This document shows, in pieces, positions 54,081 to 64,000 of a stretch of 64,000 bases of DNA. A program made the translations under genes and the position numbers. A model generated the notes under the pieces. The model had not been told where the DNA came from and ran no database searches. It saw nothing but the letters and a program-made list of their open reading frames with translations. This DNA is from Sipunculus nudus (lineage: Eukaryota > Annelida > Sipuncula > Golfingiida > Sipunculidae), in contig CM049316.1 of the NCBI GenBank assembly GCA_026874595.1, positions 29,745,339 to 29,809,338 of the forward strand, in the 5' to 3' direction. Every line of letters begins with the position of its first letter. Within the stretch, counting starts at the first letter, position 1.

Positions 54081-54393
54081 TACACAAACAAAATAATAAC
54101 TCGTTTTTAGATGCGGCTCTCACTGTGGTTTATGAGGTAGGCATACATCTTAATACAAGCGATATTTACCTCTTCCTTGGGTGATGATGTTTCTGCAGAG
54201 TCACCTGTCGGGAGACGTCAAAACAAAGCAGTAATGAAACTTATTCCTAATTACATGGTATATTCAGAAGTAATTACGTAAATCTATGAATACTCTGGAC
54301 ACATAAGATCAATCTGACGGATGCAAACTGCGAACGGAAAGAATAACATGCATGGTAAGCATGTGCTCTGGATGAAAATCAGATGAATATTAC

Positions 54394-55314
54394 CTGATCC
54401 GTTGAGCTTGATTTCGTTTTTATATTGCTCACATAATTTGCAGTTTTTAAGAAACGTGAACAATGCTTTGTCAGGGGGACAGCTGAACAACTTGGTATTC
54501 ATGTATGTACCATCGGTAAAGGCAGGATTCGCATCTTCCTGTAAGACAAGAAAGCTGCATTTACTTTGGTAATACGGTATTAAAATGCGGTTATGGAAGG
54601 CGAGCAATCCAAATTTTTCCTCCTTGGAAATATGATGTCAAGAATTGGCTTCGTATTATATCATGCGTCACCACTTTATGTTATATTGATGACTAGTCCA
54701 GCTTTTGCAGGGCACATCTAACCAAAGGGGCGAAGTAAACTTTACGATACTTTAATCAGCTCTTTGGTATAGTTAGATGTCACGAAACGTTAACCTTACA
54801 ATTTAAGTAAAATAAATATTGTACTTTAAGTACATTTGCATCGAATATTGCTGATCTTCACAAGAGAAGCACTGTAATAATTTTAACGAGTCACTTTCAG
54901 CAATGCCATAAATCTTGGCAGCTACGAAATAATGATAAGGTTATTTTAAACAAATATAATATAAGATTCTTCTAATATGCACTAATTAGCCTACCATTTC
55001 AATTCCTGCTAGCGGGTCTGCAGGGTTGTCACAGTGACCGATCCATCTGATAATTCCACGCAGTTCCTTTCTGTCACTGCCTATAGATACTGAGACCGGC
55101 GATCCTATATCCAACATGGTACCAAGCGTTTTAGGATCAATGCTCTTTGGGGAATAGATCAGGTTCTTCCTGTGTTTCCTGTGATGAGTGCCATTTTCTG
55201 CCCTTCTCTCTTGTTTGAATTCCTTAGCGTTCCCAGCTTTTATTTCTGCCATATGTTCTGAACCGTTATCATGTCGGTCAGGTAAACTTGACATGAAGGA
55301 GGTAATTCTTCTGA
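54394..55314 (-). CDS. Gene B CAP-Gly domain (exons 55314-54995 and 54538-54394)
   Basis: MLDIGSPVSVSIG, LRGIIRWIGHCDNP, LAGIEM, then ANPAFTDGTYMNTKLFSC and DKALFTFLKNC. The intron position is identical to gene A. It retains the TDGTY of CYLD's third CAP-Gly, where gene A has TNGTY. Confidence 0.85.
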
Positions 55315-55797
55315 CTGGAAATATTTTAAACACATAATACACACATAATACAACAGATTCAACTAACGAAAGAGGCAAAGGAGAGGGTTTCTGTATATTT
55401 AGTTGCCTATGAAGCGTGTCATATCAAACCCTGAAAAGAGTACCAAAATTAATACCTGGTTTCCGATATCGTCTGTTTTGGCCATTGTTATGTGTACAGG
55501 TATCTGAAATAGAATAAATAATTCATTTTCTAACTTCAGTTTCTTTCAAAAGGTTTTTGTTAAGGCGGCGCATGTTATATTTTTCGGATTTAACCTTTAC
55601 CCTGTGAAAAGAAACGATAATGAGACTAAGATAAAAGCACGGTTTCTGATTATAATATTTTATTTCTTTTGCCAAGTGCGTTCCACATGCTGCTATTGAT
55701 GTAAAAACAACAATGTCTAGTTTGACTTAGGGACATCTTTAAAGAATCACCTGTATATAATTTGCAGTCATTTTCCACCATCCTGGACGTTTTCATC

Positions 55798-55812
55798 CCC
55801 CCCCCCCCCCCC
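55798..55812. repeat. Poly(C) run in a gene B intron
   Basis: An uninterrupted run of about 15 C between 55503 and 56021. Confidence 0.9.
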
Positions 55813-55955
55813 ATTATACTGCAATTCTTATTAATCTTGTACACCCGACAAAATTATTTCATTCCAAAATAAGTAAATTGATAAAAATTAAAGTTGAAAA
55901 ATCACATTTAACTTAAAGTTATTTTGTGAAAAGATAATAACAAACCACATTTTAT

Positions 55956-55960
<5 letters not shown>

Positions 55961-56007
<47 letters not shown>
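55961..56007. repeat. (AT)n microsatellite in a gene B intron
   Basis: Uninterrupted AT run starting 14 bases past the donor of the 56114-56021 exon (minus strand). Confidence 0.92.
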
Positions 56008-56020
56008 AAGGGTTACCTAC

Positions 56021-56602
56021 TGTTTGTGCCAAAGAAAAAGAAAATCGGGGCCATCTTGTTTTCACCAGGCCAACGTCCTTTTCTGTTTGCAAGGTAATCT
56101 TCAAAACGCAGTTCCTAATATAAAATTGCAAAATATTGTCTATTTCAGTGCCAAAATACCAATCAAATACAAATCATTGATTTTAAATGTAATACTTCAA
56201 AATACATTGTGAAACAGGAAACAATAACTTTGATTACTCGATTTACACCTTATATATTGTACCCTTTATAGTTTTAGTACAATGATTCAGTTAAATACAA
56301 GGTCTTGTTAGGCCGCCCTTGTCAGTTATTTATGAAATTATACCATCAAAAGATATTAAACGGTTGGAAAGTCTAAACTAATAATGTTAACAGTTACATA
56401 ATGTTGGCTAATGATGTCAGTTGATGGTTGTGCTAATGAGAATTTACCTCAAGGCATTTAGATTCATATTCTTTCATTGCTGTAATACATTGGCGCCGGG
56501 TGTCAATGTGATGCTCTCTGCCATCTTCAATAATGGTGGCTTTTGCAACGGGTGGTACAAATTTTATAGTTGTACCGCTATTACCCTGGTCTCCTGATGC
56601 AG
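56021..56602 (-). CDS. Gene B GLEBS module 2 (exons 56602-56448 and 56114-56021)
   Basis: GTTIKFVPP ... RQCITAMKEYESKCLE | ELRFEDYLANRKGRW. This is the copy in the window closest to Nup98 GLEBS (GTTIKF, MKEYESK, ANRKG). The donor AACA|GTAGGT gives phase 1. Confidence 0.87.
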
Positions 56603-57299
56603 CTTAAAATAAGGAAAATTACTAATAGAAAGAAGACACGCTAAGTGACCTCTATCAAGGGAGGATAAACCTTATAAACACAAGAATCTTTTAAACCTAA
56701 AATCTTATTACCTCTTATCGCTATGTTTCCATTCATAATCTTTATCTTTATGATTTATTTGGATGTTATAAGAGTCATAAAGATTAAAGTATTCAAAAGT
56801 AAAACCGAATAGTAAACTCAGGTATTCCGAAATATCTAGAATATCAAAATGGCGGCATCTGCTTCATCAATATGCACCTGTATAAACGAGGCTTCTTGGG
56901 AGTTCAGGAAAACCCTAAGAATTAGGTGTCTATGAAATTCTGCTTAATGCTATAATATACATATATAAAAGCAAATGATCCTTTATGCTACCTTTGACAT
57001 ATGTAATTTGTTTTTGTTTTTTTTTGTTTTTTTTTTTTTTTTACCTTTACCGGATAAGTCTTCCCCGGTCTGACTTGCACCTGTCGGAAAAAGCAATATC
57101 AATAGGTTATGACATTTCTAAATTCCTGCATATACACATGTTCAAAATCCTGAGATTTAGTCAATTTTTCGCAATTATCAATAGTCCAGTGTTGGAAAAT
57201 GTGGCAGCATAGGTTTAATAATAAATTTCATTATCAGAGAATTGTGCAAAAGAAGTTTCTTTCTAGATTTCTGCATGCCAGAATTACTAGAAACCTTAC

Positions 57300-58643
57300 T
57301 GCTGTCCCTGAATAGTCGTTGTTATATTCCTTCAGACCATACACACCTCCTGTTAACCAGGTAGTCCTCGACGCGCAGTTCCTGAAATATGAAATCTGAT
57401 GAAAGCAGTCATGATTTTCCATATTCGCAGATCCTTTAATAGCGGCTCACAGGAAGAGCAAACGAAATCGGAGGAATATTCCTTTCTCCACACACAAGCG
57501 CGCGCATTAAAATGGAAGCGTTAAAAAATAGGGAGAAAAATTTAAGAAATAAAGTCAATATATCACCTGTCATAATTTTTCTATACATTAATCTCAGCAT
57601 TTTTTACTGTACCAGTACTTCATGTAATAGTAACACCGCATTAGGATACATCTTTACACACAAACACATATATATATACATATATGTACACTTTGCAAAT
57701 CATGGTCATACAAGCAGTATCGCAAAAGGATAAGATCAGATAAGATTATTTTAGATCAATGACATTTTGAAAAGTATGTTGACTAATCTGATATTCCTGT
57801 AAACTGTTTACGGTGTCATTTATTTTTCTTTTAATTGTTTATTAATCTTTTAATTGTTTTGCCATTTTAAGACATCGATCATCTAAAAATACCAGTGTCC
57901 TTAATTAAAGCCACCGTATTTTTATGTAATCCTCCACTGTCTTCAAAGTACTTGAAATCTGTCATCATTAGAATGTCAATAATTATTTTGATATTTCTGA
58001 CATCTACCCCTTAACACTAAACCCCGTACTTAATGGCAATGGTAACCATTCGACAGCTTTAGTCATGCAAAAGAATGAACATAATCCGGTTATAAAGGTA
58101 AATGCTTGCAGGAACAGAAAACTGTCATAGGTAACAAATATGAATAACCTAAACATATAAGATAATCTGTTATGTGTTATCCATTCATTGAATAAGCTAA
58201 ACATATTACTATTTAGCATCCTTGTTGATATCAGATTACCTGGAGGCAATTATTCCCTTGTTAATAAATTTGAAAAAGCCTAAGTTTTTCCAGCAGGGTT
58301 TCCGTTTAGGGCCTGAGCTAAATCTATAATTATATCGAATTACCTCTGTGCTATAATTTCACATTGTTTCCTAGTTAAAAAATCTAAACAACCAAAACAT
58401 TTCCGTTATTTTTTTTAATATATGGCATTAACAACGGTACAATTATTTCGCTGATTTGCTGAGATGGTTTAAATCATAGGAGACTGACCTCAAGACATTT
58501 TGCTTCATATTCCTTCATGGCTGTAATGCATTGATAGCTAGTTACAACCCTCAGATGTACGCCATCTTTCATCATGTGTTCGCTTGCTGTTGGGGGTATG
58601 AATCTGATTGACCTACCTTTTGCATCCTGACCGGAAACAGACT
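57300..58643 (-). CDS. Gene B GLEBS module 1 (exons 58643-58489 and 57381-57300), interrupted by TAA
   Basis: The first exon reads GRSIRFIPP ... YQCITAMKEYEAKCLE and the second ELRVEDYLVNRRCVWSEGI then TAA. Gene A has AAA at the aligned codon. The usual donor is also displaced: GACAGCA|GTAAGG ends the exon 12 codons earlier than in gene A. A weak alternative donor (AGGAGGT|GTGTAT) in phase 1 would remove the stop. Confidence 0.82.
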
Positions 58644-59274
58644 CTGCAATAGAGACGATTGCTGGTAAAGATTTTCACTCCTTGAAACTTGTCATTATTC
58701 CCGCAATGATTGACAGTCAGCATATTCTTGAATGTGATAAGTCCAGTATGTCGTCATAGCATGCACATAGAGATGAGGTTATCAGGAGCTATTTTTAGCC
58801 TTGAGCAAAGGTTTTATATATATACATTGTATATTTAAATATGTCGCTACCAAGTGCAACCGGCCGTTATTTGTCTCATTTTGAGGATACTGTAATGAGG
58901 AGAATTTTATCTCCAGTTAAACTTGCGAATGGCGTGCCGCGTTTATGATAACTGTATATGACAGCGGTATATGATAACACTGTGAAGCGTTGTAGTGTCG
59001 CCGACTAAGTATTCCGTATCATTATTCGCTGTGAGCGTCGTGTATACGAAAGAAAACGGTGAATATAACGATGATTTGAAGCAGAGAAATTGTTTCCATA
59101 AAGTGACACATGAAGACATACTGGTGTATTCTTGTGGCAGGATTAGAACGTCGCTTCGCGGTTAGAACTAAATGATAGTTCGCCAGATGCTTAGTCGGCA
59201 CGTGTGTGGTGTGTAAAAAAGATTGAATTTTTAACTGGAATTATCATGACTAGAAGTATATATATATATATATT

Positions 59275-59321
<47 letters not shown>

Positions 59322-59596
59322 TAGTTTCATTGTTCTCTGTGTGACAGGATACATGACTAATGCAGTTCAGTTTTGGTATGACCGCCTTCATGATTCATAA
59401 CAAGCCCTTATCGGGCCAAATCGAATGCTAAATGAATCGGTATTCATGGCTTTTGACTTGAGAGTAGCAGTGGATGCCGCAACCTGATCAATAATAAGGG
59501 TATCTGCTGCTAATTATTGACCCTTTACCTGTCTCTAAAAGACCTCTTTCCATTGTAATCCATTGTTATCTGTATTTCTCCAGTATCTCATTGCAG

Positions 59597-59738
59597 TGAT
59601 GTGCACCCAGAATTAAAAATCCTACAAGCTGGCTGTTTTGTTAAATCTGAATGTCTAAATTGTGAACCTAGAAGGAATAGCTGTCTATCAATAAACAGAG
59701 GAAAAACATACCTAAGTAGGCTCCTTTTGGATGTATAA
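59597..59738 (+). other. Exon-like open frame with acceptor, duplicated at 63027-63168
   Basis: CATTGCAG acceptor, then a frame containing DVHPELKILQAGCFVKSECL and ending LLLDV with TAA. It has spaced cysteines. It is identical in the second unit, but the duplication is too recent for that to be evidence of coding. No family recognised and no partner exon found. Confidence 0.25.
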
Positions 59739-60102
59739 AAGATTTATACTGTCTTAAAATGGTAACACCCCCCTTATATCACTCATTCTTTCAATCCAAA
59801 TAACGATTGCCTATAACCTGATCCAATGACTATTGGGAGTCTCTGTTTCTAGGTATTCAGGCCCCCCTTATTATAAACACGTTGATATAAACAAAACTAG
59901 CAGCCTGTGTGCAGTGATATCCACGTTTTCTGGCCTATTTATACTAAAACTCCAAGGGATTACCTTTACTTTATAAAGGTCAGATAGGTGATAGGGCCCC
60001 TTAAAGAGTGTTCAAAACCTTACCAACCCTACCCCAACAAATATGATTAACAACCGGATTATGCCTATATCCTTTTAGCTTTAACCGTTTAAACCACCTT
60101 AC

Positions 60103-60133
60103 CTTCAGACAGATGATCACCTTGGTATTCCAT
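60103..60133 (-). CDS. Gene B first coding exon, copy 1
   Basis: ATG, MEYQGDHLSE, phase-1 donor GAAG|GTAAGG. Joined to 58643 it reads on as E-SVSGQDAKG. Confidence 0.72.
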
Positions 60134-60570
60134 AGGATGGTACGTAAGCGGTTTTTATATCAATCTGTGAGAATACCAAATTTGTTCACTGAATAATTTA
60201 GAGCGTGCCTAGTGGACGACTGTCTATTCAGTCATCTTATAGACCCCCCTGATATAACGACACTGTGTATAAGTATCAGCGAGAACTTTCCCAGAAATAT
60301 GTTGTGGTGGAAACCTCCGCGTTGTGTAAGATTAACAAAGCGACGAATCTCATAACAAATAGATCTCACTGTAAACCGAACCCCGGCGTTGTCCCGGGGA
60401 CAATGTACAGTCACGGTTCTACAGAGCTTTTACACTCGTATGGGATGTCGGCGAAAGTACACATGTTACCTAATAAGTGCTCCATACTATAATAACCAGT
60501 GTACATACAGTTTAATTTGACATTACCCGCCTCCATATGCGATCGAATCGCACATGTGTAGGCCTACATA

Positions 60571-62322
60571 CAAGAACCAGATTTATTCGTTATACTAAAC
60601 TCTCTCCCATGCAAAAGTACATTATTACATCAGAGCTTATCATGTTTCCTCAATCCATTAAATATCTCATTTACAAATGATAAAAACTCGTTTCCCCTCC
60701 GTGTTACATGTACATGGATTCCGATATCCATTTTTTCTGTTATCACACTCAGGGTTGCATTGATGAACACAAATATCGACTGTATCCGTGTTACCTCTTA
60801 TAAAAATGAGATCTGGATTATACTACAAGATGATGACCTGGTAAGGCTGGTATATTATCACAAACCAGCCTTGTAAATGCTAAGCTGCCAAAACAAGCAT
60901 AATCTCGCGTGGCCCCGCGGGATCTCAAAGACTTCTTTCTCAGAAAGTCGACAACGATCACGTCGGTGTGTGTTGGTAAATGTGGTTTAGGCCTAATGGT
61001 CTGTTTTGTGCTGCCCTCGCCATTTTGTAGACAATTCTAGAAAGTACGTATTGTTATAATATATAAATTTATATATTTCGATTAAAATAGAATCCGCTGG
61101 TAAATGCAGTCATTGTTTTATATAGTCCGTTTGCTTTTTCTAATAAAGAAATGTTGTGTTTTTAGTTTAAACGTGTATTAGATACACGCACCTTTCAGGC
61201 ATTTTCACTGAGCTGTAAGAGTCCGACGCTAGGCAACAGGTTGCAACCTTAGGCGCTTGACACAAGAATTCATTGTGTAAGTGTCGGAGCCCGTTGGCGG
61301 ATCAGGCCCATCTGCCGATGGGCTTGGCCCATATGAGGATCCGTTATTGGGCTGCCCATCTGCAGATAACGGATTTGATCCATGCACTTTCTGGCCCATC
61401 TGCAGATGGGCTTGGCCCAAAAACCGATTTCAGTTTTTGATTGTAATGCGTTATTATTTTATTATCTTGATGACTTTTGTACTCAGACAATCATTTCTCA
61501 TAACTTAAATGTAGTACTACACGCATTACTGGGCAGTTCCCACTGTCACTCCTTGGTTCCCTTACAATCGCTGAAAATCACTTGAGCATAATTGTGGCAT
61601 AATCAGGAAAAAACAAGGCTCAAAGATACTCTTCAGTATTTCAACTTAGCCTATTCCATCATTAACAATGAAAAAGAGCATGCGTAGAAGCGGCTTAGTA
61701 TAATTACTTAAAAGTTTACATTGACCATTTTTTATGTGTATCTATTTATTTACCTCGTGACCCTTATTCCAAGTATGTGACTCCGAGATACAAATACAAA
61801 TATCTGTTTAATAAATCAGCTCCGCCTTTGGTGTTCACATTTTTATAAGTTTTTTTTTTCTAAGAAAACACACACTGAATATTTCATAATAGCGACAACA
61901 GAACATAAATTTATTTTTATGTATAAAATACAGAACAAACACGTGATATCGCTAGCATCCTGTTATATAAACGTGTAATAAATTCAAGCAGTACTACACG
62001 TTGGTGTAAATGAGCAATAGTAACTGAATCTGAATTTAATAAATATGAATGATATTGAACTATGGTTTATATTTTCCCAATGAATTGAAATGAAATTGAA
62101 GATTCCGAATATCCTTTGATTTTAATATACGTATTCAGCCCATCTTTTTTTATTCAGGAGAAATATGCATAAAATATTCCAGGAAATGAGGGATATTATA
62201 TATAACTAAGACACGGCCATCTTGATTAAGAAAATCACTGCTGTTTGATTGAAAATTGAAAGGCTACAAGGCAACATTTGTCAGTTACTTAGTTTTTGAC
62301 AAATTTAGCTTCGATACTATAC
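60571..62322. other. Unique spacer between the two duplication units
   Basis: No exon recognised. It holds two near-identical palindromes at 61306-61323 and 61394-61411. Confidence 0.6.
61306..61411. promoter_or_regulatory. Repeated palindromes with E-box cores
   Basis: GCCCATCTGCAGATGGGC (61394-61411) is a perfect 18-base palindrome. GCCCATCTGCCGATGGGC (61306-61323) is the same with one central change. Each sits before CTTGGCCC, and a half copy (GCCCATCTGCAGATAACGG) lies between. CATCTG and CAGATG are E-box type. A regulatory role is speculative; a small minisatellite is the alternative. Confidence 0.35.
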
Positions 62323-62705
62323 TTTTGAGGTTACTATAATGGGGAGAATTTTATCTCTAGTTAAACTTGCGAATGGCGTGCCGCGTTTATGATAACTGTA
62401 TATGACAGCGGTATATGATAACACTGTGAAGCGTTGTAGTGTCGCCGACTAAGTGTTCCGTATCAGTATTCGCTGTGAGCGTCGTGTATACGAAAGAAAG
62501 CGGTGAATGTAACGATGATTTGAAGCAGAGAAATTGTTTCCATAAAGGGACACATGAAGACATACTGGTGTATTCTTGTGGCAGGATTAGAAGGTCGCTT
62601 CGCGGTTAGAACTAAATGATAGTTCGCCAGATGCTTAGTCGGCACGTGTGTGGTGTGTAAAAAAGATTGAATTATTAACTGGAATTATCATGACTAGAAG
62701 TATTT

Positions 62706-62751
<46 letters not shown>

Positions 62752-64000
62752 TAGTTTCATTGTTCTCTGTGTGACAGGATACATGACTAATGCAGTTCAG
62801 TTTTGGTATGACCGCCTTCATGATTCATAACAAGCCCTTATCGGGCCAAATCGAATGCTAAATGAATCGGTATTCATGGCTTTTGACTTGAGAGTAGCAG
62901 TGGATGCCGCAACCTGATCAATAATAAGGGTATCTGTTGCTAATTATTGACCCTTTACGTGTCTCTTAAAGACCTCTTTCCACTTTTATCCATTGTTATC
63001 TGTATTACTCCAGTATCTCATTGCAGTGATGTGCACCCAGAATTAAAAATCCTACAAGCTGGCTGTTTTGTTAAATCTGAATGTCTAAATTGTGAACCTA
63101 GAAGGAATAGCTGTCTATCAATAAACAGAGGAAAAACATACCTAAGTAGGCTCCTTTTGGATGTATAAAAGATTTATACTGTGTTAAAATGGTAACACCC
63201 CCCTTGTATCACTCATTCTTTCAATCCAAATAACGATTGCCTATAACCTGATCCAATGACTATTGGTAGTCTCTGTTTCTAGGTATTCAGGCCCCCCTTA
63301 TTATAAACACGTTGATATAAACAAAACTAGCAGCCTGTGTGCAGTGATATCCACGTTTTCTGGCCTATTTATACTAAAACTCCAAGGGATTACCTTTACT
63401 TTAAAAAGGTCAGATAGGTGATCGGGCCCCTTAAAGAGTGTTCAAAACCTTACCAACCCTACCCCAACAAATATGATTAACAACCGGATTATGCCTATAT
63501 CCTTTTAGCTTTAACCGTTTAAACCACCTTACCTTCAGACAGATGATCACCTTGGTATTCCATAGGATGGTACATAAGCGGTTTTAATATCAATGTGTGA
63601 GAATACCAAATTTGTTCACTGAATAATTTAGAGCGTGCCTAGTGGATGACTGTCTATTCAGTCATCTTATAGACCCCCCTGATATAACGACACTGTGTAT
63701 AAGTATCAGCGAGAACTTTCCCAGAAATATGTTGTGGTGGAAACCTCCGCGTTGTGTAAGTTTAACAAAGCGACGAATCTCATAACAAATAGATCTCACT
63801 GTAAACCGAACCCCGGCGTTGTCCCGGGGACAATGTACAGTCACGGTTCTACAGAGCTTTTACACTCGTATGGGATGTCGGCGAAAGTACACATGTTACC
63901 TAATAAGTGCTCCATACTGTAATAACCAGTGTACATACAGTTTAATTTGACATTACCCGCCTCCATATGCGATCGAATCGCACATGTGTAGGCCTACATA
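62323..64000. repeat. Direct duplication, unit 2, runs off the window
   Basis: Second copy of 58879-60570, with (AT)n at 62706-62747. The match is still continuing at base 64000, so more copies may follow. Confidence 0.95.
63533..63563 (-). CDS. Gene B first coding exon, copy 2
   Basis: Identical in coding sequence and donor to 60103-60133, inside the second unit of the 3.43-kb-spaced direct duplication. Since transcription runs toward lower coordinates it could serve as an alternative first exon of gene B. Confidence 0.65.

Larger units (their letters stand above)
51687..60133 (-). pseudogene. Gene B: paralogue of gene A (GLEBS x2, CAP-Gly, ubiquitin/PB1-like) with a nonsense codon and a late frameshift
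   Basis: Exons in order: 60133-60103 (ATG, 31 nt), 58643-58489, 57381-57300, 57080-57045, 56602-56448, 56114-56021, 55503-55456, 55314-54995, 54538-54394, 54204-54170, 52642-52531, 51907-51687. Seven exons equal gene A's in length (31, 155, 36, 145, 35 and 112 nt among them), and the total of 1434 nt closes in phase. Codon 82 is TAA (57324-57322) within the second half of GLEBS module 1. The last exon lost one base relative to gene A, ending early in QKRVRD. Everything between is open and well conserved, including GLEBS module 2 and the CAP-Gly. It may be a decaying paralogue, or a gene using another start or exon skipping to make the downstream part. A second copy of the first exon lies at 63563-63533. 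Confidence 0.78.
58879..60570. repeat. Direct duplication, unit 1 (gene B first exon and upstream region)
   Basis: Nearly identical to 62323-64000, offset 3444 at the left end and 3430 after an AT tract of different length. It contains an (AT)n tract (59250-59319), the exon-like frame at 59597-59738, a TTAA-element right end near 60005 and gene B exon 1. Few substitutions separate the copies, so the duplication is recent. Confidence 0.95.

Noticed and set aside
60265-60492. Plus-strand frame duplicated at 63695-63922 as a possible gene
   Set aside because: The near identity only reflects the recent duplication; the region aligns with the upstream region of gene A, where the frame is not kept.
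61229-61508. Frames rich in Pro/Gly/Ser/Asp on both strands
   Set aside because: Produced by the repeated palindromic GGCCCATCTGCAGATGGGC sequence rather than by a gene.

Overview
The window is eukaryotic nuclear DNA from an invertebrate animal, most likely a bivalve mollusc. It is AT-rich, and every gene consists of short exons with GT..AG introns and consistent phases. It also holds CR1/L2-type retroelement remnants, tRNA-SINE-like pieces and a tandem repeat family whose GTCCGTC-rich head follows a TTAGCTCAGCTGAC hairpin. I recall that family as abundant in bivalves; the taxon is an inference. Most long frames here are intronic or AT-repeat translations, so genes were built from splice sites and phase bookkeeping.

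Layout. (1) 871-5553 (+): the last five exons of a TENT4/PAPD5-type non-canonical poly(A) polymerase. (2) 8.15-13.1 kb: tandem-repeat arrays. (3) 14.15-23.62 kb (-): gene A, twelve exons, encoding two Nup98-type GLEBS motifs, a basic patch, a CYLD-type CAP-Gly domain and a C-terminal ubiquitin/PB1-like domain. (4) 22-33 kb: intergenic DNA rich in repeats, MITE-like elements and long inverted repeats. (5) 33.62-42.91 kb (+): a twelve-exon gene with four CIN85/CD2AP-type SH3 domains ending in the same C-terminal domain as gene A, entered through an intron of the same phase. (6) 44.9-49.0 kb: a reverse-oriented tandem-repeat copy and a dead CR1/L2-like element. (7) 49.04-60.13 kb: an older duplicate of the TENT4-tail plus gene A block, containing a TENT4 terminal-exon remnant and gene B (-), a paralogue of A with the same exon structure but with lesions. 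(8) 58.9-64 kb: a recent direct duplication (about 1.7 kb unit, roughly 3.43 kb apart) carrying gene B's first exon twice.

The exon sums close in frame for all three complete models: A 1536 nt, SH3 gene 1617 nt, B 1434 nt. All three begin with a 31-nt first coding exon ending in phase 1.

The most interesting content is this small family. Gene A/B joins the Rae1-binding (GLEBS) motif of the nucleoporin Nup98 to the CAP-Gly domain of the deubiquitinase CYLD, without FG repeats and without a USP catalytic domain. Its divergently transcribed neighbour carries SH3 adaptors on the same terminal domain. I know of no described protein with either architecture. A working hypothesis is a locus of interacting scaffold proteins linking Rae1 with ubiquitin-type signalling. 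Each GLEBS copy also has a different lesion: A has a stop codon formed at its last splice junction, B has a nonsense codon and a late frameshift.
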